Assembly: GCA_025808375.1 (NCBI GenBank)
Contig: CP061009.1
Coordinates: forward strand, 3,162,001-3,226,000
DNA: 64,000 nucleotides
Origin: Duncaniella muricolitica
GTDB taxonomy: Bacteria > Bacteroidota > Bacteroidia > Bacteroidales > Muribaculaceae
Direction of reading: 5' to 3'
Part shown: in pieces, positions 18,922 to 29,188 of the stretch
How the letters are laid out: the number at the start of each line of letters is the position of its first letter
How positions within the stretch are numbered: the first letter of the stretch is position 1
The notes under the pieces: generated by a model
Databases searched by the model: none
What the model was told of the DNA's origin: nothing
The model's input: the letters and a program-made list of their open reading frames with translations, nothing else
Made by a program: the position numbers and the translations under genes

Positions 18922-19914
18922 ATGCAAATTTACGGAATTGATTTGGCTTCTGAAAAGTTTGACGTGAGTTTTATAAACTCCGATGGGCAGGCCACGCACA
19001 TTGTGGTCAAGAACACAAAGCCTCAGATTGAGAAGTTTCTGGACAAGCTGCCCGAGGACTGCCGCCTTGTAGCCGAGCATACAGGCGTTTACGGAGATTT
19101 GCTGTTGAAGTTGGCAGACATGAGGAATATTCATGTCAGTTATGTCTCAGGATATGAGATCAGACACAGCATGGGCCTGATACGTGGCAAGAGTGATCCG
19201 TTGGATGCAGCGCGTATACGGGAGTACGGCGAACGATATGCCGACAAGCTGAACGACACACACTTTCCCTCCGAGACAATCTACGAGTCTCAGGGAGGCT
19301 TTATGCGACCGAGCGTTTGCTTGTACGGCAACGCAAACAGCTCCAGACGATGCTCAAGGGCGATGACTGCCGTCCCGAGAAGAGTGATACCGCACAGAAA
19401 AATAAAACGGGAGATGATGGAGCAACTCAACATCCAGATCTCGTCTCTTGAACAGAAGATGGCCCAGTTGATCGACGACGATGACAACTTGTCTAAGACT
19501 TCCGTTATAGCCCAGAGCATACCGGGGATCGGTCCGGTCACTGCGACAGAACTGATAATAAAGACCGATAACTTCAAGAGGGTCAGCACAGCAAAGAAAT
19601 GTGCCACGCTCGCAGGTATCTCACCTTTCCCGAACGCCACAGGCAAATCTGATAAAGGGAATCATGTGTCTCACATGGGCGATAAACAATTAAAGTCCCT
19701 GCTGTTTATGTGTGCGCGCTCGGCAGTAGTGCATTTTGAGAAGATGCGTGTCTACAAGATGAAGAAACATGAGATCGAACACAAACACATATATGTGGTC
19801 CTCAACAATGTGGCTAACCGTCTGTTGAAAATCCTCTATGCACTCGTGAAAAAGGGAGAACTATATGACCCGACCTACCTGCCAAGAGACCCGAGATTAA
19901 AAATTGAGTATTAA
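18922..19914 (+). CDS. IS110-family transposase with a garbled internal segment
   Basis: A 330-aa DEDD recombinase. The N-terminal RuvC-like domain has YGIDLASEKFDV (D), AEHTGVYG (E) and KSDPLDAARI (D, D). The C-terminal Tnp_20 domain has SIPGIGPVTATELI and the GKSDKG region where the catalytic serine is expected. Codons between about 19288 and 19402 do not look like the family. Another frame there gives the expected RLYATERLLVRQRKQLQ. Three apparent one-base insertions (near 19288, 19296 and in the A run at 19398-19402) shift and then restore the frame, so the frame stays open but about 38 residues are wrong. Confidence 0.85.
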   Translation: MQIYGIDLASEKFDVSFINSDGQATHIVVKNTKPQIEKFLDKLPEDCRLVAEHTGVYGDLLLKLADMRNIHVSYVSGYEIRHSMGLIRGKSDPLDAARIREYGERYADKLNDTHFPSETIYESQGGFMRPSVCLYGNANSSRRCSRAMTAVPRRVIPHRKIKREMMEQLNIQISSLEQKMAQLIDDDDNLSKTSVIAQSIPGIGPVTATELIIKTDNFKRVSTAKKCATLAGISPFPNATGKSDKGNHVSHMGDKQLKSLLFMCARSAVVHFEKMRVYKMKKHEIEHKHIYVVLNNVANRLLKILYALVKKGELYDPTYLPRDPRLKIEY

Positions 19915-20120
19915 CATATTTTTACACTAATTTCTATCTAAAATCCTTGCGCAGGTCAGAGTAAACGGTTACTACTAAATCTGCGTCCTACGGACGCCCG
20001 AGCGGGATATAGAGTGGCATGCGTGGGGTCTGTGCGGTTGCGGATACATGCGGACGCGTATGTCAGGTAGAATTGGGGCGGGTATTAATCTGTGATGCAC
20101 CGGGATTTCGGCTTGGGCCA

Positions 20121-20250
20121 TTTATTGGCGTCATTGATGCGCCGCTTTTATTGTTGTACCGCTACGCGGCACATGCTGTGGATAATTATTCTGTACCATG
20201 GCTGCGCACCGCTTACGCGGGTGCTTGCCATGGCCTAAGCTCGCACAGGC
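20121..20250. repeat. intergenic repeat, copy 2
   Basis: Second copy of the repeat at 18285-18411, with the same internal hairpin. The stretch 19977-20120 between the IS110 element and this copy holds no gene I can support. Confidence 0.88.
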
Positions 20251-20301
20251 CCTACGGGCCTTTCCTTGCCCCTGACGGGTACAAATCAGCTACTAATAGA
20301 C

Positions 20302-20396
20302 GTTTTGCAACACTCTCTTTCTTTGCTACAACAGTCTACAGATTATCTGCTTTCGGGTGTTTTGCAACACCCTCTTTCCTTGCCACAACAATCTAC
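20302..20396. repeat. pair of 38-bp direct repeats
   Basis: Units at 20302-20339 and 20359-20396, both starting GTTTTGCAACA and ending TCTAC, agree at 34 of 38 positions. Spacing is 57 bp. There are only two units and no further spacers, so this is not a CRISPR. Confidence 0.85.
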
Positions 20397-20428
20397 GTAA
20401 AAATCGTCAATACGCCATAAAATATAAT

Positions 20429-20469
20429 CCAATGATGTGATGTCGTCGGCGACGGCTTCACATCATTGG
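20429..20469 (-). terminator. terminator of the GH125 gene
   Basis: Perfect 12-bp arms CCAATGATGTGA (20429-20440) and TCACATCATTGG (20458-20469) just after the minus-strand GH125 gene. Confidence 0.85.
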
Positions 20470-20477
20470 ATATTGGA

Positions 20478-21935
20478 TTATATCGAATTAAGGAGGTCGA
20501 TTTTACCTTCGTTGACCAGCTTCAATATGAGTTCGCCGAAAAGAGTGTTCTGCCAGGCAAACCATTCGCGGGTAAAGTGTGACGGGTCGTCGACATCAAA
20601 CGACTCGTGCATGAAGCCGGTGTCGTTGTCAGTGTCGAGAAGCATTTTGAGGCACGTCCTGATCTCGTTATCGTCCTGCGAGGTGAATGCTTTCATCATT
20701 ATGCTCATAGGCCATGCCATCTGGTAGCCGATATGCGGGCCGCCGATGCCTTCGCCTGCCTTGCCTTTAAAGAAGTAAGGATTGCTGTCGCTCCACACAA
20801 GGCGGCGGGTGTTCTGATAGACGGGGTCATTGACATCCACATCTCCCAGATAAGGCATAGCCAGGAGACTCGGCACATTGGCGTCGTCCATCAGCAGATG
20901 ATTACCGAAACCGTCCACCTCAAAGGCATAGACCGTACCATACTCGGGATGCTCGTATGTGGCATATCGCTTCAACGCATCCTCCACTTCATCGGCCAGT
21001 GCCGAGCATCGGGCGGCAAGGGCGGTATCCCCGTTGACTTCACGGAGTATTTCGGCCGCCTTGCGCAGCGAGGTCACGGCAAAGAAGTTGGACGGCACAA
21101 GAAACTGCAGCACAGTGGCGTCGTCAGACGGACGAAACGACGATACGATGAGTCCACATCCCTTGACGGGTGCTCCATATCCGTCGTTGCTGAGAGTATC
21201 GAAAGGACGTTCGGTCCTACGCTGAAACTTGTAAGGCCCGTTGCCATCCTTGCGCTGCTGGGCGAGAAAGGTGTCAAGAATACGGGCGATGGCCTGAAGC
21301 CACACGTCGTCAAAGATGCTGTCGTCGCCTGTCACCTTCCAGTATTCATAAGCAAGACGTATGGGATAACACAGCGAGTCGATTTCCCATTTACGCTCAT
21401 GCACTTCGGGTATCATGTCGGTATAATCAGACTGCCATTCCCCACCGACCGGTCCGTCATTAAACGCATTGGCATACGGGTCAAGGAGTATGCATTTGAA
21501 CTGACGGCGTATCACCCCCTCGACCATGGCCCGCAATTCGGCATCGTTCTCAGCAAGCCGTACATAGGGCCATACCTGTGCTCCGGAGTCGCGGAGCCAC
21601 ATGGCGTGTATGTCGCCCGTATATACAAACGTGTCGGGCTTGCCGTCATCACCGATGCGGTGGTGGACGGTGGTGTCAATGGTGTTGGGAAAACAGTTTT
21701 CAAACATCCATGCGAGTTTAGGGTTCTTCAGCATGCCCTTGACACGTTTTATCTCCCTCTCCACGGCTTTACTGGCGAAAAGACGATCGTTTTGCGCGGG
21801 CCGTAGCGTGGCTGAGTATCTGTCGGTGCGGACATTGGCCGTATTGTCGGCCACGCACACAGCAGCCGGCATAGCATCGGCTGCGGCGACTCCGAACATC
21901 AGCGCGGGAATAGCCAATAATATCTTAGCTGTCAT
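20478..21935 (-). CDS. exported GH125 exo-alpha-1,6-mannosidase
   Basis: A 485-aa protein of glycoside hydrolase family 125 (former DUF1237), which releases alpha-1,6-linked mannose. Family stretches are TGDIHAMWLRDSGAQVWPY, LLDPYANAFNDGP, CYPIRLAYEYWKVTGD, FFAVTSLRKAAEIL and GGPHIGYQMAWPMSI. A signal peptide (TAKILLAIPALMFGVAAADA) sends it to the periplasm. It is divergent from the GH2 gene, with 174 bp between them. Mannan or N-glycan degradation is a reasonable role, but no transporter or regulator sits nearby. Confidence 0.93.
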   Translation of the reverse strand: MTAKILLAIPALMFGVAAADAMPAAVCVADNTANVRTDRYSATLRPAQNDRLFASKAVEREIKRVKGMLKNPKLAWMFENCFPNTIDTTVHHRIGDDGKPDTFVYTGDIHAMWLRDSGAQVWPYVRLAENDAELRAMVEGVIRRQFKCILLDPYANAFNDGPVGGEWQSDYTDMIPEVHERKWEIDSLCYPIRLAYEYWKVTGDDSIFDDVWLQAIARILDTFLAQQRKDGNGPYKFQRRTERPFDTLSNDGYGAPVKGCGLIVSSFRPSDDATVLQFLVPSNFFAVTSLRKAAEILREVNGDTALAARCSALADEVEDALKRYATYEHPEYGTVYAFEVDGFGNHLLMDDANVPSLLAMPYLGDVDVNDPVYQNTRRLVWSDSNPYFFKGKAGEGIGGPHIGYQMAWPMSIMMKAFTSQDDNEIRTCLKMLLDTDNDTGFMHESFDVDDPSHFTREWFAWQNTLFGELILKLVNEGKIDLLNSI

Positions 21936-22052
21936 ATGGTCTCTATAATGGTATTAAGGTAATACCGCGAATATACGAAGAATAATCGACATATCACGAT
22001 TTTGCTTCAAAATATACATGATTATTTTTGACCATTTTTACAACTAATTTTC

Positions 22053-22083
22053 TTGCAACAAAAGGAATGAAATGGTAAATTTG
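22053..22083 (+). promoter_or_regulatory. promoter of the GH2 gene
   Basis: TTG (22053-22055), 20 bases, TAAATTTG (22076-22083), 27 bases before the start codon. Confidence 0.65.
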
Positions 22084-22109
22084 CATTCAATTCTTCAAGC
22101 CTAAATTAT

Positions 22110-24554
22110 ATGAGATATAAATTATTCGCATTGCTATTTACTACAGCTTTTTCAGGCCTTTACGCTCAGACCCGCGAGCATATACTGTTTGATGACAATT
22201 GGGAATTTGCCTTTGGCAACGCCTCTGATCCCGCTAAGGATTTCGGATGTGGCACAGAATACTTCAACTATCTGACAAAAGCTGCTTCACAACACAACGA
22301 AGGCCCTTACAGTCTTGCTTTCGACAAGTCGAAATGGGACGCGGAATGGAAGTCCGTAACCCTGCCGCATGACTGGGTGGTGGATCTGCCTTTTGCAAAC
22401 GAGGCAAGCCACAGCCACGGATACAAGACTGTGGGTTATAAGTATCCCGAGACGAGTGTCGGATGGTATCGCAAGACTTTTAAAATGTCGCCCGAGGACA
22501 AGGGGCGGCATATATCGCTGCAGTTTGACGGCATTTTCCGCGATGCACGCATCTGGGTCAACGGCTTCTATCTCGGCAACGAGCCGAGCGGATACATCCC
22601 TCAGGTCTATGACATTTCGGAATATCTGAATTATGACGGCGACAATGTGGTGGCTGTCAGAGCCGACGCCACTCTCGAGGAGGGCTGGTTTTATGAAGGA
22701 GCAGGCATATATCGCCATGTGTGGCTCGACAAGACCGACCCGGTGCATGTAGCTCCTTTCGGGACATTTGTCTCCTCCACTCTGACACCCGACATGTCGG
22801 CGGCCCGTATTGACATCGAGTGTAAGGTCGACAACAAAGGGGTGACTCCGGCCTCCTACAGCCTGCTTCACAGGGTGGTGTCTCCCTCGGGTGAGACTGT
22901 GGCCGAGGTCGCGTTGCCCGAAGGCGCGTTGCTGCCTAAAGAGGGCCGTGTCGCGTCAGGCTGCGTGACCGTAACCAATCCGGAACTTTGGGATACTGAA
23001 AATCCCCGTCTTTATAAAGTCAACACCTCAGTCTTTGTCAACGGCAAGACGGTGGATGAATACTCGACTACGGTCGGTCTGCGGGATGTGAAATTTGATG
23101 CCGACAGCGGATTTGTGCTCAACGGACGCAGGATGAAGCTCAAAGGTGTCAACATGCACCAGGACCACCCCGGAGTCGGAGCGGCCATACCTGACGCTCT
23201 GCAGGCTTTCAGACTTCGCGAACTTAAGAAAATGGGTGTAAATGCCTATCGGGCAAGTCATAATCCGATGACTCCCGAAATGCTCGATGCATGTGACAGC
23301 CTCGGGATACTCGTCATCGAAGAAAACCGTCTGATGGGAGTCAATGACGAACATATACGTCAACTGCGCACGATGATCGAGCGCGACCGCAACCATCCGT
23401 CGATAATCCTCTGGAGTGTCGGCAACGAGGAGTGGGGCATCGAATGGAACGAGAAGGGCAACCTCATCGCGGAAGCCATGCGTGAATACTGCCACCGCAT
23501 CGACCCCACAAGAATGATGAGTGCAGCTACGAGCGGCGGCCCTAACGTCGTTGTGCCCGTCGATGTGGCCGGCTACAACTACATCATGCAGAATCCGGTG
23601 GAAGAGCACCGCCTGAATTATCCTGACCGCAAGGCCGTCGGGAGCGAGGAGACTTCGGGCTGCGGAACCCGCGGAATATATTATCCCGCACATGACCGCG
23701 GACACATGGTGGCCCTCAACCGAGGCAAAGACCATCGCGACAGCACATACAACGTCATTGAGCGCGGATGGAAATTCTATGACGAGCGTCCTTGGCTCGG
23801 AGGAGTGTTCTACTGGACCGGCTTTGACTACCGCGGAGAGCCTAATCCTATGAAATTTCCCGCGACAGGCTCGCAGTTCGGCATTCTCGACTACTGCGGT
23901 TTCCCGAAAGACGAGGCTTATTATCTGAAATCATGGTGGACCGACGAGCCTACACTGCACATATTCCCTCACTGGAATCTTGCCGGTCATGAAGGGGAGG
24001 ATGTCAGTGTATGGGCCTACAGCAACGCCGATGAAGTCGAACTGTTTGTCAACGGGAAAAGTGTCGGACGAAAAGTCATGCCTAAAAACGAACATCTTGA
24101 ATGGCAGACGGTGTATCATCCGGGCAGACTGAAAGCGGTCGGATATAAAAACGGCCGGAAAATTCTCACAAAGGTAGTGGAGACAACCGGCAAGGCTGAG
24201 AAACTGCAACTTGAATGTGACCGCAATGCGATAGCTTCCGACAATCGCGACGTGGCAGTCGTCACTGTGAGACTGGTCGACAGAAAGGGCCGGTTTGTGC
24301 CCGATGCCAATGTCGGTCTTTCTATTTCGGTGGACGGACCGGCGAGAATACTTGGCGTAGGCAACGGTGATCCGGCCTATCAGGCTTCAGAGCGTCCGTC
24401 GGAGCGCGGAGCCCGCTCGTATGAGGTCAGCACATTCAATGGCCTTGCCCAGATATTGCTGCAATCCGACGGCGGCAAAGGTCCTGTGACTCTCACCGTT
24501 TCCGGCGACGGACTCATGCCGTCAGATATTTCAGTGAAATGTGGTACACAATAG
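22110..24554 (+). CDS. exported glycoside hydrolase family 2 protein (beta-galactosidase type)
   Basis: An 814-aa GH2 enzyme. Signal peptide MRYKLFALLFTTAFSGLYA. N-terminal sugar-binding domain (about 25-200), immunoglobulin-like domain (about 205-315), then the catalytic barrel with the acid/base E440 in WSVGNEEWG and the nucleophile at E513 or E514 in VGSEETSG. A DUF4982-type domain (about 620-690) and a C-terminal Ig-like domain (DNRDVAVVTVRLVDRKG) follow. This layout is common for Bacteroidetes beta-galactosidases, although some members cleave other beta-linked sugars. Confidence 0.92.
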   Translation: MRYKLFALLFTTAFSGLYAQTREHILFDDNWEFAFGNASDPAKDFGCGTEYFNYLTKAASQHNEGPYSLAFDKSKWDAEWKSVTLPHDWVVDLPFANEASHSHGYKTVGYKYPETSVGWYRKTFKMSPEDKGRHISLQFDGIFRDARIWVNGFYLGNEPSGYIPQVYDISEYLNYDGDNVVAVRADATLEEGWFYEGAGIYRHVWLDKTDPVHVAPFGTFVSSTLTPDMSAARIDIECKVDNKGVTPASYSLLHRVVSPSGETVAEVALPEGALLPKEGRVASGCVTVTNPELWDTENPRLYKVNTSVFVNGKTVDEYSTTVGLRDVKFDADSGFVLNGRRMKLKGVNMHQDHPGVGAAIPDALQAFRLRELKKMGVNAYRASHNPMTPEMLDACDSLGILVIEENRLMGVNDEHIRQLRTMIERDRNHPSIILWSVGNEEWGIEWNEKGNLIAEAMREYCHRIDPTRMMSAATSGGPNVVVPVDVAGYNYIMQNPVEEHRLNYPDRKAVGSEETSGCGTRGIYYPAHDRGHMVALNRGKDHRDSTYNVIERGWKFYDERPWLGGVFYWTGFDYRGEPNPMKFPATGSQFGILDYCGFPKDEAYYLKSWWTDEPTLHIFPHWNLAGHEGEDVSVWAYSNADEVELFVNGKSVGRKVMPKNEHLEWQTVYHPGRLKAVGYKNGRKILTKVVETTGKAEKLQLECDRNAIASDNRDVAVVTVRLVDRKGRFVPDANVGLSISVDGPARILGVGNGDPAYQASERPSERGARSYEVSTFNGLAQILLQSDGGKGPVTLTVSGDGLMPSDISVKCGTQ

Positions 24555-24662
24555 CCGTCTTTGTCGCTGACTATGCATACGACATGGCTGAGACCTCAAA
24601 GATAATAGCCGACATTTCGGAAATCGTTTTCCTAAAATTAAAAAATTAAAGGAATATTACAG

Positions 24663-26040
24663 CAATGATTCGGTAAAATTTGAGGTTGTTCAGCCTTGGC
24701 TAAGCCGCTAACAGAGCCAACCGATGATTTATCTTCTGAATTATTTTGAGATGCGGAGATTTTCCGCAAGTCGAAATAATTGTTGAGGCGATATAAGATT
24801 CAAACATGAGCCGTTTGAACTGCGCTACCGAAAGATCCGGATAATCCTTCCTTATGACCTCTTTGCAGACATTGAGGGCTGTGAAGGAAAGATTGAACGC
24901 AAAGTCAAGCCGCTCCCTGTCCCGGGTCTGCTGTGACTGAAGTCCGGTAAACTGCTTGGCATCGCGTATGCCGAACTCAATCTGAAATCGGGTGCGGTAG
25001 AAACCGATGATCTTTTCAGGCCTCATGTTGGTGTCGGTAGAGAAGTAAAGAAGAGGCTCTGCGTTTTCAACCGGACATACCACGATACGGATGTCGCGTT
25101 TCAATGCCCTCGAATGTATGACCGCCGTGTGACATCGGTTTTTTTGTTTCTTTTGGAATCCTCATATATGAATGAAGTGAACACGGACATATCAAGATTG
25201 GAGAAATCCACTTTCTCTCCATACTTTTTTTCTTTCTGCCACGTCTTCGCGGGGCGGAGGAATCCGGTATGGCCAGATACCTCAGATATGAGTTGGCACG
25301 TAATCTCCCGACAAATCGAAATCCCATGCCAATCACTTCATTTACAAACTCATATTTGGAGAAAAAAAGGCATCGGCAACCAGAATATCCGTCAGTGAGA
25401 GCATCTCTGTCGCCTTTGACCTGACAAGTGCCACATACCAGTCAAGCATTGACATTTGTTTCTCGGATTCAAGAGTCCTGAAGTTCGGTGACTGGACAGC
25501 ACCGAGCATCACGCATGTATGTTTACTCAGACTTATTGCCCCAATTGCCATTATCTCCAGACCGCGTTTCACACGTTGTGCCACCCCTGACCAGAAACGG
25601 CCTATGCCATACGTCAGTCTGCCTGCTTTTTGAAATGAACGACGGATCGATTGCCACTGCCATGTCATCGGCCGGCCCAAAACAATCCTGCGCCATACCT
25701 ATGTTGACTTTCATCCAGTCTACGGATGTTTTGAAATTGGAAGCAAAGGTCTTGGCTGTACGACCGCCATAGCGCGACAGCTCGGTAAAATTGACTTTGC
25801 CCGAATCAACGCTACAGTGCGTATTGTTAAAATCAGCCAGTTGAGGAACCTTTTGCTCATCTTGGTTGTAGTATTTTCAAATACCGACTTACACCGAAAG
25901 GTGAAGTCTTTGAGAATCGCCAATACGTTCATGGTATAAGAGTTTTTATAATGAACGCTTTGGCGATTCATTTGTATTTGACAATTCGACATATTAACTT
26001 AAGTTTCAACTACTTCGGTAATTTTTTTACCGAATCATTG
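24663..26040 (-). mobile_element. IS4-family element, copy A (left end of composite)
   Basis: A 1,378-bp copy with terminal repeats CAATGATTCGGTAAAA at both ends (inverted). Its transposase is broken. It is near-identical to copies B and C. Confidence 0.93.
24700..25932 (-). pseudogene. IS4-family transposase, multiple frameshifts
   Basis: Homologous along its length to the transposase of copy C (409 aa), starting MNVLAILKDF. The reading frame changes at about 25790, 25640 (after FISK), 25367 (after ADAFFS) and 25228 (after GRKKK), several of them in A or T runs. The last 134 codons, with the IS4 signature Y-x2-R-x3-E-x6-K (YRTRFQIEFGIRDAK), are intact. Either inactive or affected by consensus errors. 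Confidence 0.9.
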
Positions 26041-26093
26041 TATTTTTTTATCTCTATAAAAAAATCTCATTTATTGACTCCGGACACCACTAT

Positions 26094-27239
26094 TCACGCG
26101 ACACGGTCGACAATAGCAGCAATAGCACCGTCGCCGGTGACATTGCAGGCTGTGCCAAACGAGTCCATCGCAATATAGAGAGCTATCATCAGGGCAACGG
26201 TCTCCTGGTCAAATCCGAGAATTGACTGCAACAGACCGAGCGACGCCATTATGGCACCGCCCGGGATGCCGGGTGCCGCAACCATAGTGATGCCGAGCAT
26301 AGTTATGAAATGGAGAAACAGTGGCAGGTCATGAGGCTGATTGTGCATAATCATGATGGCCAGTGCACATGCCACAATCTTAAGCGTACTGCCGCTGAGA
26401 TGGATAGTGGCGCAGAGCGGTATCACAAATCCGGCCGTATCCTCTCTCACCCCCATTTTGACAGCCTGACGGAGAGTCACAGGGATTGTGGCGGCTGACG
26501 ACTGTGTGCCCAAAGCCGTGAAGTAGGCCGGAAGCATCGTCCTGAGCATACTCAGCGGATTGCGACGCGCAAAGGGCGCGGCGATGCAATACTGGAGCAG
26601 GAGCACAAACACGTGCAGCACAAATATCACGCCGATTATCTTGATAAACCCGCGTAACATCATCCACACTTCACCCTCAACGGTCATTATCAGAAATATG
26701 CCGAAGATGTAGACTGGAAGCAGCGGTATGATGGCCGTGTTGATGGTTTTGCTGACAATGTCACGAAACTCGCTCATGCCTCTGCGAAGCGCGGTACCTG
26801 AGGAGAAAGCTATGCCAAGACCAAGCACAAACGAGAGCACAAGCGAAGTGGTGACACCCATCAGCGGAGGCATCTCTACGGTAAACCATGGCGTGAGCTT
26901 ACTCACATCCTCCGCTGCCGAGAGCGATGTCTCGCCTCCGACAAGACCGGGAAACAGGGCCGAGCCCGTGAGATAGGAAATAAGTCCGGCCATGACAGTA
27001 AATCCATAGGCGAGCAATGCCGTGATTACAAGCAGACGTCCTGCGCGCCCACCGATGTCGGCGATGGCGGGCACAACGAACCCCACGATAATCATGGGTA
27101 TCATGAAGCCGAGAAACTGCGAATAGATGGCATTGAAAGTAGCGCATAATTCACCCAGCCACTGCGGAGCGATATGACCTATCAGTATGCCAAGCACGAT
27201 GGCTATGGCTATACGCGGGAGAAGTCCGAGCCGTTTCAT
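26094..27239 (-). CDS. dicarboxylate/amino acid:cation symporter (DAACS)
   Basis: A 381-aa inner-membrane transporter of the DAACS (SLC1-like) family, which imports acidic or small neutral amino acids or dicarboxylates with Na+ or H+. About eight hydrophobic segments and two re-entrant loops are expected. Diagnostic motifs are GTQSSAATIPVT (serine-rich hairpin), CATIHLSGST and MDSFGTACNVTGD near the C-terminus. The frame is intact, unlike its neighbours. Its start overlaps the nadE stop by 4 bp (ATGA), so the two are one operon. Substrate is not evident. Aspartate is attractive because it feeds NAD synthesis, but this is inference only. Confidence 0.88.
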   Translation of the reverse strand: MKRLGLLPRIAIAIVLGILIGHIAPQWLGELCATFNAIYSQFLGFMIPMIIVGFVVPAIADIGGRAGRLLVITALLAYGFTVMAGLISYLTGSALFPGLVGGETSLSAAEDVSKLTPWFTVEMPPLMGVTTSLVLSFVLGLGIAFSSGTALRRGMSEFRDIVSKTINTAIIPLLPVYIFGIFLIMTVEGEVWMMLRGFIKIIGVIFVLHVFVLLLQYCIAAPFARRNPLSMLRTMLPAYFTALGTQSSAATIPVTLRQAVKMGVREDTAGFVIPLCATIHLSGSTLKIVACALAIMIMHNQPHDLPLFLHFITMLGITMVAAPGIPGGAIMASLGLLQSILGFDQETVALMIALYIAMDSFGTACNVTGDGAIAAIVDRVA

Positions 27240-29166
27240 TTGCGCCAGAGATTGGATGATGCATCAGAAGGCATACGCCAGTCGCCACGCGGAGAGAGAC
27301 ACACCGAGCCGACCTTGGGTCCGTCGGGCAGACATGAACGTTTGAACTGCTGCTGGAAAAACCGCTTCATGAACGTGTCGAGCCACTTGCGTATGGTGGC
27401 CTCGTCATACTCTTCTGACTTGAACGCATGGATGGCGAGATAATAGATGCGCTCCGGAGTGAATCCGTAGCGGAGCATATAATATAGAAAGAAGTCGTGA
27501 AGCTCATAGGGGCCTACGAGGTCTTCGGTGCGCTGCAATATCTCGCCGTCGGCAGCCGCGGGCACCAGCTCGGGGCTGATTGGGGTATCAATGATGTCGA
27601 GCAGAAGCTCCTTGACGGTGGACGAAGTCGAGTCAAGATGTGCGTAATAGTCCACAAGATGCTTTACAAGCGTCTTAGGCACTCCGGCATTGACACCATA
27701 CATAGACATATGGTCACCGTTGTAGGTAGCCCATCCGAGAGCCAGCTCAGACAGGTCGCCTGTGCCGAGCACTATGCCTCCGAGGCGGTTGGACATATCC
27801 ATAAGTATCTGGGTGCGCTCGCGAGCCTGACAGTTCTCATAGGTCACATCATGCACTGCCGGGTCGTGACCTATGGCCTCGAAATGAAGGCTTACCGCCT
27901 CGCCGATGGGTATCTCCATCGAAGTGACTCCGAGAGCTTCCATCAGACGAGTGGCATTGTTGTGAGTGCGGTCTGTGGTGCCGAATCCGGGCATTGTTAT
28001 ACCGGTAATGCCCTTACGGTCGAGGCCGAGACGGTCAAAAGTTCTGACAGCCACAAGCAATGCGAGTGTGGAGTCGAGTCCGCCCGATATGCCCACCACA
28101 AGCGACTTGCACCCGATGGCATCAAGGCGTTTGGCCAAGCCGGCCACCTGTATATTGAGTATCTCGTCACATCTTTCATGTTTGACCGACGTTTCTGCGG
28201 GCACAAAGGGATGAGGGTCGACATAACGCATGAGTCGGTCGGTGCGTCCCCACTGATAGCCTGAAGAACTTTTTACCGCAAGAGTCGACGCTTATCGAGC
28301 CTGCACCCTCACGTTCGGCACAGTCGGCAAAGGTGGTCATGTGCATACGGTCACGCTCAAGGGCCTCAATGTCGACGTCGGCTATAACATAGTTGTCAGC
28401 CGGATCCCAACGCTTGTTGGCCGCAAGCATGCTACCGTTCTCTGCCACCATGGCCTTGCCGTCAAACACGAGGTCGGTCGACGATTCGCCCCACCCCGCA
28501 CTGGCATAGACATAGGCACACAGGCAGCGGGCCGACTGCTGGGCCACAAGTTTGCACAGATAATCATATTTACCTATAAGATCGTCGGAGGCCGAGAGGT
28601 TGAGCACCACCTGCGCGCCCCCCATGGCCAGACGGCACGACGGAGGAACGGGCACCCACAGGTCTTCACATATCTCTATGCCCGCCTTGGCTCCGTGGCT
28701 TGAAAACACGCAGTCGTTGCTCATGCGACATACGACACGGCCGACAGTGACATCGGCCGAAATGCCCTGTGGCAGCGGACGCCACCATCTGCGCTCGTAA
28801 AACTCGTTATAATTCGGCACATAGCTCTTGGCCACGAGTGAAACCGAACCGTCGCGCAAACGCGGCACAATTATAGACCGCCCCGGCATGCACCACCGGC
28901 AGTCCGACGGCAAAATGTATGGGATGACTCATGGAGTAGTCCCTGAGACGGGCGAGCGCGTCGGCAGCAGCATCAATCAGCGTGCGGTTATGAAACAGGT
29001 CGGCACACGTATAGCCCGTGAGCGACATCTCGGGAAACACAGCCAGTTCCACTTTGCTGTCAACCAGCTTATCGAGCATCGCGATGATTCCCGACAAATT
29101 GTAGTCCACATCGGCCACTCGCACCCGGGGTGCACACGAGGCCACACGCAGAAATCCGTTATGCAT
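27236..29166 (-). pseudogene. nadE: glutamine-dependent NAD+ synthetase with two frameshifts
   Basis: Encodes the last step of NAD synthesis (NaAD to NAD+ using glutamine). The N-terminal nitrilase-like glutaminase domain has AVFPEMSLTGY (E) and GIEICEDLW (C). The C-terminal synthetase domain has the ATP loop VVGISGGLDSTLALL. The intact product would be about 643 aa, normal for this form. The frame breaks near 28858 and again in a five-base A run (T run at 28270-28274 on plus), where four A would restore the conserved KSSSGYQWGRTDRLM. The start MHNGFLRVAS lies 22 bp from the inner end of IS copy B. Loss of an often essential gene makes consensus error likely. Confidence 0.85.
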
Positions 29167-29188
29167 ATCTATATGTTTTTTTGACTTA

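Larger units (their letters stand above)
18665..19976 (+). mobile_element. IS110-family element (ends approximate)
   Basis: One transposase gene with about 230 bp of non-coding sequence before it and about 60 bp after. There are no terminal inverted repeats, as expected for IS110. The flanks are intergenic repeat sequence: the right flank (from about 19977) resembles the reverse complement of 18438-18470. I could not fix the exact ends. Confidence 0.75.

Noticed and set aside
20302..20396. Possible CRISPR array
   Set aside because: Only two repeat units with mismatches and no cas genes nearby.
20607..21806. A 399-codon plus-strand open frame
   Set aside because: Antisense to the GH125 gene, which matches its family along the whole length.
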